Below, one piece after another: positions 13,001 through 28,000 of a DNA stretch of 64,000 bases (position 1 is the first letter of the stretch; each line of letters begins with the position of its first letter). Position numbers and translations under genes: made by a program. The notes beneath the pieces are model-generated. The model saw only the letters and a program-made list of their open reading frames with translations. It was not told the origin of the DNA and searched no databases. The DNA comes from Trichobilharzia szidati. Lineage: Eukaryota > Platyhelminthes > Trematoda > Strigeidida > Schistosomatidae. The stretch is taken from NCBI GenBank assembly GCA_944472155.2, contig OX235271.1:124501329-124565328 (forward strand), read 5' to 3'.

Positions 13001-16000
13001 ATACGCTTTTTTATACCAAGTTTAGTATTCGGCAAACATGCCAGATTTTCTTGCTCATCGAATAGTACAGTTATATGGGCAAAAAACCATTCATAAAAGG
13101 ACTTTAGCACTCAAGTCACAAGTTAAATTCTTGACGCCATCCATTATTGATCGTAAAGCATGTGCTACAGTAGTGCCATCCATTTGCTGAGAGAACTTTT
13201 CGCCAAATATAGAATGAATATTGTAGAAACAACTTAACATTAACTGTAGTGATTGCGGTGAAATAGTGATTCATTTAGCGCTGCAGTAGTAGTAGGAGGC
13301 CTATGATTAGAATGCTAATGCAACCCAGATTTTCTTTTATCCTCCAATCATTATTTGTGCACAAAATAAACTATTTATGAAGGCATAGTCAACTAGCTGC
13401 ATGTGTCCATGTCAACAACCTACTCACATGAATCAGTTTCACACAAAAATCAATTTATAGATGGCCTATCGGAAAAGTATATCACCATACTACTTGATCC
13501 CAAGTGTGATCATTCGCAAGTGAATATTCAGTCTTCGAATCCATATGAAAAAATTGCCAGCCCATTCACACAGAGTTAATTGCAATCGCCATGATTCATA
13601 TTACAAACGACAATGTATATTTGTTGTATCTAAAATAATAAATGGCATAAAGAGAAATTTAGAAACTAAAACTAAATTGCCGCTGATATATACAGTAATT
13701 TAACACTTTGTCTCTAGGGAAATACAAAAGTCAGATTACAGAAAATGTACAGGCTAAATAATTTTTAGGTTTGAAATTTCTTTAATATGAAACTATCAAC
13801 TTCTGTCATACTCTGGTTAATTCAAACCAAAAGAATTTCTATTCACTGTTATTGTGTAGTGTAGAACTTGAAGCCCACGAGTATTTACAAATTTTTCATA
13901 ATTTGTAAGTTATACTTTGAATATTCAAATTTAAAATTGAGACCAAAAGAAGGACTGGAAAATACTATTTAAATAGACGAATGTAGATGAAAAATTAAGA
14001 TCAGAATTTTTTTGTTTTCATCCCCCTGTGATAGCAATAAAATAAGTTAGACTAATGTCAACCAGCAATAACTATAAATTTTATTACCCTCTTTGAATAT
14101 TCTCTGTAGTCCAGTATATAACAGTTACGCCTACTAGAATAATATTCATGTATTCAGCTTATGATCATGTTTCTTTGAGAGAAAAAGTATTCTGTGGAAT
14201 ACTTGAATAAAGTCTCAAGATTTATGAATAGACTTTTAATTTTTTAAAATAAAGAACGTTAAATCTAATACCTATAGATTCAATAAGATAAGTTCTCGAA
14301 CAGTGTATGCATTCGCTGTCAGAGTATGAACACTGGAGAAGTGATCAACCCTGTACACGTTTGCAACCCCTAAAAACTATGGAAAACCCCAGAGATTAGT
14401 TTTGGGTCTAAATAATAACAGTAAGGGACAAAGTATATAATGAATATCCTTAAGACTAAGATTTCATTTGCATGCCTTTAGGATTGTCAATGCGGTTTCG
14501 TTAAAGTTACAAACAGCAGTAGTATTCTGCTTTGATATTTAGAAACAGAAAATTAGAATTCAAACTACATTCATCAACACTTACCTGAAAGAATTTTGAA
14601 GACCTTTTTGGACCTCTCAACACCATAAAACCATTGGCCACCAACATTACTGGTTTTGTTGGCGTTCGGAAAGGTTTTGAAAGCTTCTGTTGTAACAGTA
14701 TGGTGGAAAAACAACCGAACCCGTCTCTTATCATATCATGTCATGATCCCAAACACCTTTTTGTAATATCTACTTCCTTGAGCAGATTCATTATTTCTTA
14801 TTTTTCGTATTTACCATTAGGTGATCGCATATGATTCAGGCGAGCCCAGTTTATCAGCTTCCACAAGCATTCACGTCATTTTGGATGATATTAACGACTG
14901 TGTACCAACTTTTTCTCAGTCAGAATACAATTTCACAATAGATGAAGATTTTATGCAAAATTATACTACATCACGAATTATTGGTCTGGTGGCAGCAACA
15001 GATTGTGATATAGGATTAAATGGCATGTTAATTTATTCTATCCTTGATCCTGGCTTGCCTTTCGAAGTAAGTTTCAAATAAACCACATTTTCATTTGGCA
15101 CCTGAGTGAACGAAAATAATTATGTTAACACAGTGAGAAAATTAAATTTCCCAGATACTTAATCATAATTTTATTCATCCTTATCTGGTTGTTTTTTTAA
15201 TGACAAGTAGTTTCCGTTTTGTGTTTTTAGAGTTGCCATCCATGTACATAACTGATTACATAAACTCTTTTATGCAAACATGCTATATGATTCTATTTTA
15301 AAACGTTTATTCCAGCATTGGAGAATCACGTGGTTGTTCTGCAACATTCATTCACGTCACATAAACGGATATCTATTCAGTCACACTCTGCTTTGGAGTG
15401 TACAGTTCTAAGAATAATAACAGTAACTTTTAGCTTAGAAGTGCATTTATCCACAATGCATAACCCCAAGAGGATTGCAAAGTTTTTAATTCTTGTACAG
15501 ATTCTTAAAGGAAGATACCAATCAATAAAAAAATTATTTGAACTAATTCCGCTCCGTACTAAACAAGCTTTGATATCCCACAATGATATGCCTCCATTTT
15601 CTTTCAAAAATTCCTACCAGTTGGTTGAAACCTATTTGATAGTGGACGTGATAATCGGTTACTATTCAGAGACGTGAATGATTAAAAAAGCATGAAGTGC
15701 GGAAAAATGTGACGCATTTTGGTGAATGGGAAAAAAGGCTTAGTTTAAGAAATATACAAAGACATTTCTACTGATACGTTAATACTTTAGAATAATGCAT
15801 AAATTACTACTCACAACGGAATCTACTATGCTTCTCCCAGTTAATTTTTCGATAAGAATACGACAAATGGGAATTATTTCAATAACAAGGAATTACAAGA
15901 AGTCATAAAGACAAGAATAATACTTTTCTAAATTATTTTATTTTACCAGATAACTCCGGGACTTTTTAAGTTAACTAAGTAGCATTTCCTGTCAATTTAA

Positions 16001-19000
16001 AATAAATATTCATTGATTTTCATTTTTTAATCTTTACTACTTACCTAGGTACTGGCGACTAATTACACATAATTCTAAGTTCTTTTTTCTTGCTTTCGTC
16101 TTAACTGATAAACACTTTGTTTTACATTAATAATAAAACTTACATCAGTATTCCTAATGCCTGGACTTATCAACAGTATTCACATAACAGTTAAGTAATG
16201 AAGGTGTTTATGCGTATGTCTGACTGATTGCAAATAATATTCCACATTATTTTCTATACCTTAGAAATAAATGGATGGCAGATTTTCCAGTTAACATAAG
16301 ATCTGATTTCCTAATTTGCTTCCTGAGCTGATATTTACTGCAGACAGCTTACACAACCATAGATCTTAAGGAATTTCTAGCTTCACCTCAAGAATTTCAA
16401 CCGTTTTACATTCATATACTTGGTAAATATATGTGTTTAGCAAAATACTAGGCGATCAGTCATTTTAATAGGGAGGGTTTGTTGAGATCACTTTAAACAA
16501 AATACCTGACGAGTATACAAGTGTCGTTGGAAGAGCTGGGGTTGACTTTTCAATCCCATTAGTTAAAATTATGGCTTCGGTTCTTATAACTTTGGTAAAT
16601 AATTGCGTAGCTTTAGGCCATTCGTAGGTTATGTGAGTGAAATAATCGTATGAATATGGTTTACACTGGAAGTATATTCTACAATCGGTTATCTTTGGAA
16701 TATCTAGTATTTGTTATAAGATCATTTCTCTTACCGTTTCTTTCCATAAATCCTTCAGTGTTTTGAACAAAACTATGTATGACTAATTGTGGAGAAAACT
16801 AACTCAGTAATAAGTGCAAAATTATCTCTAAACAGTGCCATGTAATGTATCCACGTTCTTCACAAGTAAGTAGGTCCACCATTGTACGCATATATGGGTT
16901 CCTGGGAGTGAATAGAAAAAGGCTTTAACAACCGCCGTTTTACATTTGTAGAATTTTGACAGGTACAGTCTGTCTTCACCTGAATCCATAAAACATATTC
17001 CACACAAAATATTTTGGCATACAAAATATATTGTATTTGTATTTGGTATCAGTGTGTTGACTGGTAACAACAGAACTCTCGACAAACGCTTTTCTCATCA
17101 CTTTACTTGTGTCATCCAAGTTTTGGTGCATAAACTTTAGCCAATGAATACAATTTTTGGGTGTATTCTATTATACTAAAGCTCACTTCCAAGTCTATAA
17201 ACGTGTACATTCACTTTGCTCTAATATTCACCATTCATACTTATTCGAGAAAATCCTAATCAGTTAACGTGAGGTCAGAAAATATGAAACTCACGGAGAT
17301 GAGAGATTAATTTCTATTTAACTGTCCATTAAAGAGACCATCGATTTCTAAAATCCTTTATTCATTTATGCTTAGTATACAATTTGTAATTCAAAAAAGG
17401 TATAAAGTATTCATTCAAAACAAGTGATATTCACGCATTCTGAATTGTGATATCTTACGTTCGACTGTTCTGTATTCTGACCACTGGAATAGCACTTTCT
17501 TTCAGAAAATAATAACACTCTGAGTTGATTATTCAACGTTGAAGTATTTTTCATACCGATCCTCAAGCCAGGCATAACGACACTCTTTGCATAAACTTCA
17601 TTTCGTTGTTCATTCAGAACTAGTGACAGCTGTTGAAGTTATAATTACAACTGCCAAGATATATTCTTTTTTATTCAAAGTTATACACAGTCAACCAACT
17701 GAACACTTACAACAAATTTTTACTCTAGTCATGAGACATTTTCTTATTTTAATACCTACCGGGAGCTGGCACGAAATATTCCAATATTTTTTCGTCAAAT
17801 AAAATATTTTCTCTCTTTTTCTCTGCCACCAGGAGAAGGAATAAGTTCAAACAGTTTCATTTTTTCTATAAAATTTCTTACCACTATACCACTAAACCTT
17901 TCTCTATTAATTTTGACGGCATCTGAAGGTACTAACATCAAAATAACTGTCAGTTTCTGATCTTCACAAAATGATAAAATTATATTTTTCATCAGTACAA
18001 AAAATAATATGGATTTGATTAACTTTTGAGGCTAGTGGGAATCACGAATGGTTGTTTTAAATATCTGACTGAGTTACTGATTAATCATCCTAGAAATTTA
18101 CACATAAGTGTACGATAGAAGGTAAGAGTGACCAGCTGGAACAATAATTCAATAAATAACAGTAAAGATATTTGAAATTTGAAAGATAAACAAGTAGTGA
18201 ATATATTTGTCATCAATGTATGACACTCTCAGTCACTTGACTAGAAAACTATAACCCTCGATTCTTAGTAAAAATTTGGCACTTTAAACTCTTTTCACAT
18301 GTTTTAGTGCGCGCAATGTATTTTGCTGAGTCATTCATTATCTTTCGCGATGGAAATTCAAAGGAGTATTAATAAACCTACACTTCTCAAATAAAACTCT
18401 GTCATTTCCTCATTGTCTGTATTTCGGATATTCTAGAGCGAGCAAATAAACGAAGACACCCATCGTTAAAGACGTATAATTTTTTAATATCCCTTGCTCT
18501 CAGTCACAATGTTTCACAGCTGTAAAGCAGAACATGGCAGACTGGTATATATCAGGTGTGCTGTTTGAAGAGTAGCGATGCTTTAGGGCAATGTCAGACA
18601 CATTACAAGCTGGACAATGAGAAAAACATTTTATGTTCATGCTGAGATTTCGTCAACAACTAGGTGGAGATTTTATCAGTTCACATTCATCCCAGCATGA
18701 AATTCACCTTGCTCTCTCGTGATTTGAATACACATATGAATTAATCGGTCAGGCTTATAAAGTGATAAATAAACATTTTTTTAATGAGCGCACACCAACA
18801 TGACAAAAGTTATTCATTAACTTTATTCCGACCAATGAAATTAACAAAAATAATAAAGAAGTAATGAGCACTCTTCATAGTCACTTTGATACACGCTTAT
18901 TACTAGAAACAGTCTATTTATTTGTACGAACAAGACAGCTAAAAATACTGTATCAAGCTGAAGCTTCAGAACTAATGCAAATTAACAACCAGTCACAACA

Positions 19001-22000
19001 AAGGTTGTCAGAAGATACAGTTTTATCATCCACACAGAAATCAAATAATTTTACTTCATACTGAAGTTTGTGCTGAATATGTTATCTAGAAAGACAGTGA
19101 AAGTTTCGCAATTATAAACCATCTAGCTAGGAGAACACAGAAACATCTAAATAATCCATCATTTGTTATCTTGAATCATCCCTGGTTTGGATTTGAAATG
19201 TTAGAGGACTTCGATCACAAATGGTTTCGATCAATTAGTCTCATTACATAAGTAAGTAATAGTGATCTTCTGCACGTAGGGTATTCACTGAATGGATGGG
19301 TATAGTAGAAATGGTAATAGCTTTATTCTAGCCACTGTTTACATAATGTACAGAATTTTTAGCAGAGTTTAATGTTTGATATCTTCTCTTCGTTCACAAT
19401 CTTCAAAGAAAAGATTAATTGACAGTGGATCGTGTAACACAGTTCTACCTGACCAGAAGATCAAACCAATTATATATGACATCTCTTCTTTTTCTCCTTC
19501 GTGAAATACACGACATATTGTTGAATACCAACAATAAATAGTTCAGGAGTACATTCTATGAACTAAGGACACAACGCAGAAATGGTCATCTCATGTATTG
19601 GGATAAGCAGGCATCGAGTATAATGCTTTCTCTCATCTTCAGTAGAGATTTGCGAATCAGCAGGTTGTAAATGTTCCAAATACTGACCAGAATAAAAATA
19701 CTATTAAAGGTCATATTTTACTTGATTTAAACAAGCTGAATAAGAGAAACTGTATGCAATATATTGATGGTGGTTTTCGGTAGGCCGAATTCTAAGCAGG
19801 TGGCCTAAACAACTTGGCGAAACCATCAGTTATGGAATGTTAATCCTCGCTAGTCCCCATGACATTTACTGATAACTGCGTCCATATTTTGGCAGTGGTG
19901 CTGGCTGTTATCAAACAGTAAACTCGAATAAGATCGATGGTCATCCTAAAACTAACTAGTTTTGATTAAAATAGCACCTGCCATCCATCCGTTTTTAATA
20001 AATAAAATAATAGCAGGTGCATCTATGATTAGGTGATTTTTGCATTTGTAGAGACTGTAGTTGTTTCAAGGTGAACTTATTCAACGTGTGATAAAAAAAC
20101 ATCAGAATATTTGAAAGTATTGGACATTCACTTCTTTCTAGTTTAGGATTGTTCCTCTGTAAACCTCCGAAATCCCGCAGAGAATGAGAGAAAAGGAATT
20201 CTTGTTTCTGAATTCATTGGCTTATACAAAGCCAAAGTTCATGATGTGATTTTCTTGTAATTCATTATACATTCGTCTAGTTCTAAATGGCTTTTCAACA
20301 CTATGATGCACGAAGTGATCCTGTAATTTATGTTGTCACATACGAAGGAGAAAGTTTTCGACTACTGGTGAACATCATATTTATCAGCGTGTGTGGATTT
20401 ATGTATTTCATTTACTATTATCTACAACTGATATGTTTTCTAATCATGGCTGTGAAACAGAAACTTGTTCCTAAAGGTTTCTGCAGAATAAACAGTCGAA
20501 GAAATCGTTTACACTGTAAAATGTCAGGTCGTTAAATAGCATATTCCTTAACAACCATCACGCATACAGTAGTTGAAGAATTTGCAACCAATCACTTCTT
20601 TGCAGAGTAGTCAATATCCCTATTGAGCATTCTGATTTATCGATATGCAAGTACACCATCTACATAACTATAAAATGATTGTAACAAAAGCTCACTCAGT
20701 TCATTTTCCTTAGCCTATTGTAATGCATGTGGTATCTGCAAAGAATGAATTTGATGAATTCGTTGACATTTATACCATCCTTTGATAAATTTGAAGCCAT
20801 CTACTTGCAGTAATTGCCTGATATAGCAGGATATCATAATTTCTCGAAAATTCTGTTACTAATGAAGCCATACAACGATAATCATCAATGGTAGAGTGAC
20901 AGATAACTTTCTTATGAGATTTCATTACTCATAAAATATGTATAAAAAGTTAACAATAAAAATCACGTATGTATATGGTGTAACACTGCATCAGTGATTT
21001 ATTCATTATTAATTAAGACTGGAATCAGAATTCCCAATACCCTGACTGAATTTTGTCTCCCAAGGATCAGTGCTCAGAATATGTGCAACTTATGGAGTGC
21101 TTAATCATTTGCGAATGCAGGAATTCATTAAGGATAGTTGATTCGAATTTTTCTAATGGGCTGTTTAGTTAAGAGCGGATAGTTGGATAACTATTTTATA
21201 TACTGGGGGATGATGATTAGAGGATTCAAGTTGTATTCATTTACCAACAAACTGGCATAGGAAACTGAATAATACTGGACTATTAATCTATAGCTCTGTT
21301 ATAAAGTTATTGTGAAACGAAACAGCTAAATGGTATTTGGAATTTCTTTTATGGTAATAACGTATAGTCTTACGCAATAATTAACGCGCTATAACTACAT
21401 AACTACATTTCTCTTCCAACCTCTTTAACAGGAATCAAAACTGACGAGTTCCGACATGCTTTGTGTTATTCATGTAGGGTTTCACTGCCTATTAATTAGT
21501 AGAAACTTGTCAGCTAGTGAATATATACGAAATTTTATTAATACAGTAGTTAGCCAAAAAGTTTTCTTCATACAGTAACACTCTCAAGCATGTTAAAATT
21601 GTTCCGTACATAAATTTTTAATTTCTTTAGGCTGTACGTAGCTGACGGAATAAAGGGTACCGTTTTATTCTGCACAAGCTGTTCTTCTCGCTATTATCAA
21701 ACGGTTAAATTATAAATATGTTGAACAGTCGTAGTAGACACAAAGCATCACTTTTTTACAGGATTTCATCATGAACTGATATCAGTTAGAGAACCACTGG
21801 AAAACATGGGAATACTGGGCAGTTTGGGACCCTTCATCAGCAAGCACCCACCAGGATGCAAACTCAGGAACTTCCGGTTACAAGACTAGCTCGTAGACTG
21901 TTAAGCCACTAGAACTTGACCCAGTGGCCTATGAATTCCAACTTTAGCCAATTCACGATGTAGCTAATGTCATCGCTGGCGAGTATTTGTCCTCACACCC

Positions 22001-25000
22001 GACTTGCTGTACCTCACCACTGAACACGACTTCCCACTAGAACCCAGCTAACTACTCAGGTGATTATGGCCAGTCGCTAGTGAGCATCAGATTACTTTTT
22101 TGATTCTATTTCCCCAGTAAAAGCTTTGACTTACACAATGGATGCATCAGATTTTGTGTATTGATTCTCACAGTATTCCAGGATTGCATCAAATTCTGTC
22201 GGGAGATCTAAGTGGAAATTAGTGTTCATTGTTATTCAAGATATTCGTAAAACCTTGGTCCAGTTACTGATAAACATTCTCATGTACCCAACTGTCATAA
22301 AAAAATAATATAATTTAAAGAAAAAATATTTTTGCTTTGGCAGGAATTATCCATAATTTTAAAACAGATGTAAAAAGCTGAGGGGTCGTGTATGAAGAGT
22401 GCTGCCAGAGGAAATAAGAAGTACAAATATATTCACCTACATATGTAGCTGAAAACTTAAATGTGACATTTGTAATATACTTTCTTTTACAGATCAACAA
22501 TCATGGTCTCTTGAAAACAAACCGTCTAATCGACAGAGAGTCTCAATCAGTTTATCGATTTACAGTTCTAGTTACAGATGGTGGCGTTCATCCACAGAAT
22601 AAATACACATTACTTGAAGATTATCAGTTTGACATTTATGAAGAAAAAGTGCACAGTAATATAGACAATGGTTCTAAATCTCATATGCTAAATGAAGTTC
22701 ATACATCAGCAGTTTCTGTATCCATTCATGTAACAGATCTTAACGACAATGCACCAGTATTTGTTTATCCCAATACAAGTATATTCAAAGTGAGTTGTGT
22801 TTTGTAAACATTCTTAAATAATATTACTAGTAAATGTAATTGTAAAGCAATAAAATTCACAAAGAATTAGAGAAATAATGTAATTATATAGCCTATATAT
22901 GCTTTCAACGATCGATAAAAGGATTAAAAGCATGAAAGAAACCATACATTCTACTCATTGGTGCTCTAGAAATGAATCCTTTCCTGAAATGCAGGTATTT
23001 ATGAATATTTATTTGATTCTTCCAATTTTTCATCACGTAAAAATAAAGAAGATGAAACAAACTACAGATTTTATAATTAGGTGCATTAAAACACAAATGA
23101 TAAGCTTAAAGTCCCCTTTTATTTGTTTTTAATCGTTTTAGTCCATGAAGTTATGTTGTAGACTGAGGTGATGTTTAGGCATTTTATGCTTTTACAAAAT
23201 CTAAAATAGTTTTGATTAACAAAACATGTTGATCTTTTGATGATTTCTGTTTAATGTTGAGAATTCGGCACTATCGATAATATTTGAGTTTTAAATAAAG
23301 CAATTATTATCAGTGTGTTTATAACATCGTGTTTGAAAGTGGGTAGTATAATACTTCTATTTTGCAAATAAGAGAATATACAAATATTCTTCACTCAGGA
23401 GTTACTTATATTTTGCTGTATTATGTTGTTTGTCTTTGTCGTATTCGATATTTATGCAACGTTTATATGTTAAAAATGAAGGTGGCATTGACATATCCAC
23501 ACCAAGACAAACCAAGGTTAGGCTACTTGACTAAAATAATAACCTAAGATATCACTGAAACCATGTAGAACAATTTCTTCGAGATGAACATAAAATATTT
23601 GTTTAGCCAATAGATATTTGTACAATTCTTTATTTTTAGATTACCTAGCTAACTACCATACATAAAACAGTTTCTGTGCATAGGTAAAAGCAGACACTAG
23701 TATACTGAAATGTCAAAGTACCGCTTCTGAATCATTGAAGTTAAATATTCATGACTATCAATTCTTTGATTTTTGTGTAACTGTTTTGCGTATGATTATG
23801 ATTACCGATAAGATAACAACTATATCGTCCAGTAAAAATATTTGGGTTTACTGAAAGGAAAATAAGACTGGTATTCAATAATATGAGCAATACACTTCTC
23901 TACTCTATTCAGATATTTTAAAAAACTGCCTGGTATTGAAAAGAGCTTTTTGAAGACTCGTTTCTACAGTGAGCAACATTTCTTCAATAAAAACGAATTG
24001 ATTAATTTTGTCACTCGAACAGAAGTAAGGTTTCAGGGAAAGTAAATCTAATAGTCACCACTATCAGTTACTCAAAGTTCAATTATTTCTACAAGCATTG
24101 GATTTACTTATTGCGGCTTATAGCTTCAACTGTGGACTTCTTTTTTCTACAAAACTTGAAGTTTGAATAACAATATGAATTGTCTTAATTTACTCTCCAA
24201 TTATTTTAATACCCTATGTAAAACCATTTCAAAGCCGATGTAACAGGATTTCGTGCTGAAGAAATAAAATGAACTATGAAACAATAGGGATAAATGCTTA
24301 CTTATAGAATCTATTTTTCCCTTAGTTTTACATCTTGTAAAAGACATTGTAAAATTCATAAATTCTCCCTAAAAAATTTTGATACATTGGGAAATCACTA
24401 GTTCATACAATTCAGCCTACCTTTACTGAGCTCACACCAATTACTACTGTGTTTCAGTTTATCCGAACAATTGACAGATTGGTTCGTGAAGATGTATAAA
24501 AAACAGAAAAATGGTTTATTGTATCACTTTTCTGCTTTACACTACTATTAGATGAATTCAGATCGTGTCGTTGTAGTGGAACAAGTTGTAACTGATATAA
24601 GTAAGAGGAAAAATTCGTATTAATCGTAATACTCGACAGAACAAAAATAGTAAACTTGAAGTAGTAAACATAATGAGAGGAAATGTAAGAACAATTTCTT
24701 TTTTTAAATAAACGAGAGGAAAGACTGATTATAAAAAGTGTCTGTTCACGAAATGACTCTCTCAATGTATTTTATTGGTTACACGATTTCTATTGATTTT
24801 CAACGTGGAAAAAGATTTTTCTAGGAAATTTGTTTCTACCAGTGTACGCTTACAAACTCAGTTGTTAGCAAGTGGTGGAAATGTCACTTAATAAAGAATA
24901 TATATCACTCTCATGCAGAGGTACATGATTCAGTATCAATATTTTAGATATGAGTTGTCACAAATCAGTTAGCCAGAGAATCTATTGAGCACAAACTAAG

Positions 25001-28000
25001 GGATCGCTACTTGTCAGAAATGTAAATCTTCCACATTTAACCTACTTTTATCTAGCTGGGGATTCTTGTAGTCTAATCAGTAAGCTATTCACATCACTGT
25101 AGATGTCATCAAGAACTAGAACACTAGGTGCATTGGTCAGTTTCCTGTAGTAAAGATATGTGCATACAGTCACGAGGTTTGCTTATTTATATTATTATAA
25201 GTGCTGTAAGCTGCAAAAGGTGAACTCATAGTGACTATTCCAGTGAACCAAGTTACCGAAAAATCTTTTGATAACATGATTACAAGAATTAGTTGAGTAA
25301 AGATTTCTTATACTGTTAGTTTATCGAATGTTACTACTTGCATATGAAGTATTAAGATGTTTACTTCATGATGGGTGAGCCTATTCAACTAACAATCACC
25401 ACCATTACAATAGCAGAGACAGACATATAAAGAGAAAGTAGAATACTTAGAAGTTTACTTATTTTGAATGCTACAATATGTCGTTTTTTATGGAGTACAC
25501 TAAATACTTAATGGGACAATATAAAATAATACAGACAAGTGATATTTACTCTTGTATTTTAAACTTTTTATGTCAATCGTTAATAACATTTATTGTATTC
25601 TTTATAACTAAACCTTTTCCCCTAGGAAATAACAAATCCATTGTGCTAAACAATTCATTCTCGACAAATAAACTTCATAAAGAATAACTTCTTTATTACT
25701 ACTTTAGCAAGTGGGCACTAGGAAGCACTAAGGGATTTCTTAAGAGTAATCCAGTGTGCATAATATAACTTCACATACACATAAACTCATTCAAGTCGTT
25801 GTTCATCAGTCCAGAGAGACTCTTCAGAAATGAGAAAAATCTAACTAGCATAACAATAGTGTGTACAACTGAATTTATCTGTGTAGTTGTGTGTACATCT
25901 TTTCCTTCAAATACTTCATTGGGTGGTCTAAAATAATCCAAGCAGATTATTTAACAAAATAATATTTTAATTAATTTTTATGCTGTCTTCAACTCGTTAA
26001 ATAATAGAGACAACATATGAATGTGCTTAACAGTATTTCGCACTGTTTGTTGTATGGATTCTTCAACCTTCTACTCCGTAGGTCTGAAACCACTCAAAAT
26101 GCTTAATCAGTAAGTAGGTTAATAAGTACCTACACTGTTCATCACTCCATATTGTCCAGTATCCTGATCAAATATTTTTCACTAATTTTTTATTAAATAT
26201 CCCGAATCTACATACTTTTTCTTAGTCGTCTGTCCATCAAAATGAAGTTAACATAAAACAGGTTGTAGCTTTAAACTGTATGCATGAATAGACAGCTAAT
26301 TGAAGGGACAAAAGTTTTAATTTAGTTCTGTTTATTCATGTTATTGTTTAAGATGATAACATTTTAATTCAGGGTTGTCCAGATCTATACTTCAGTATAT
26401 GCGTACTCATTGTCGTGTACCGAAAGCACACACCGAACTTCTTTCAATATTTCAGTTATCATTTTCTCTAATACTTGAATAATAACAATGTACAACTTAT
26501 AGATATGCTTCATTTTTTACACTAAACATTTCTTGTGTGATACGAAATGAAAAGTGATGCGTGTATTAGAGCACTTCAAGAGTCATTTATAGATGCCACC
26601 CACTTTTTTTCTATTTCTTTGAAATTTAATTAATGAAACCTTTTACTTTTGCAAGGTTCGACTGTCCATACATGAGAAAAAAGGATACATAATAACGCGA
26701 TTGGTAGCTGTTGATAAAGATTCTGGTCCAAATGGTGAAATACACTATAGCCTACTAAAGGCTGATCCTAAACATATATTTGGATTACGTCACGATACAG
26801 GAGAAATTATTGTCACAAAAAACATTGAAAAAATTGAGGTAAGCAGATCATGTTTAAACAGTTTCTAATGTGGTCACATTAGTTCTTAGAATTAAATATT
26901 CAGGTTTATTATTGTTGTAGGAAGATTTATATGCATGCTTTCTCTTATATTTAATATTATTGTGTTTAAATGACTAGTTTGTTGTTTTAACAAAATAAGT
27001 TACACTGACTTACTTTTTTGTGTTAGGGGAATCTGTAAGAGCATTTAATTTTTCTCAAGGTCACAAATAAGTCTGCTAATATAAGTACTAGCGAGCACTA
27101 AAATAAAACACATAATCAAATAATACTGAACCATATTACTCAGTAATGTGGTATCATTTGGCTTACTCACCAAACTGTACATATGGTTAATACATTCTAA
27201 ATATCAACCTGATATCAAAAGTATTACCAGCAGGCTGCTGCAAGCCTTCATCAACAGTTACCCTCACTAACTCGACAGTGTAGATCTGATGGTCAGGAAT
27301 AATAAGTCACAAGCAACAGAACCAAGTAAAAACCTATTGCCCAATAAATATGCAGAAGAAAATGGGGCAGACTGGACAAATGTTGACGAGACATTTAAGT
27401 GACATCACATGCAAGGCACCAGACTAAGATTCGGATGAGCAAAGACGGGTTTGGCGTCGGGAGGGGCTGAGAAGGAAGTCATATTTACTTGGTGGGTAGT
27501 CGTCACTGTTTTCACAGACATAATTCGTGAATGACTGAAGTGCGGTAAAGTTGCCTAAGGTAAAAATGTTGCATGAACTTTATTAGGTAAATTAAAAATA
27601 GTCAATTAAATAATTTTTCTATTTTCTTATTCAGGAGTCAACTGTTTTATCAATACAAGCATCAGATCACGGTAATCCTCCAAAATCCAGTAAAATAGAT
27701 GTGGAAATTACTGTAGGTGATATACCACCAACTGGAAGAAGTCTTGGTACTCTCGATGAATACCAGTTAGCTAATCTGAAATCACTTGGACTTATCGGTA
27801 TCACAGAACTTGACAACTCTGGTACAGTTGAAATGAACAAATTAATTATGATGTGTATTGTTGTGTCAACAACTGTACTGTGTATCATTTTAATATTTTC
27901 TATTGGAATATTTGCTAAACGTACAAGTTGTAGAAAACTATTTACTTCGCAAACATCTGTAAGATGTGCTAAAAAGAGGAATGGAAATGAGAAGAATAAA

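Larger units (their letters stand above)
10023..14820 (+). other. Cadherin intron A-B (4.8 kb)
   Basis: It contains the two family-B SINE copies (about 10.2 and 11.4 kb) and, at 12041-13110, several minus-strand open frames without an assigned family. The rest is AT-rich and unassigned. Confidence 0.85.
15067..22492 (+). other. Cadherin intron B-C (7.4 kb)
   Basis: The largest intron in the window. It contains an RTE scrap at 18.4 kb, one copy of a ~485-bp dispersed repeat at 19.3 kb and a SINE B at 21.8 kb. A 119-codon open frame at 15318-15677 has no recognised family. The remaining sequence is AT-rich and unassigned. Confidence 0.85.

Noticed and set aside
15318..15677. 119-codon open frame in the cadherin intron
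   Set aside because: No family pattern, no splice context, and an overlapping opposite-strand frame of similar length; treated as chance or an unrecognised repeat.
24454..24765. 103-codon minus-strand open frame
   Set aside because: Ser/Phe/Tyr-rich translation of AT-rich intron sequence with no homology pattern recognised.
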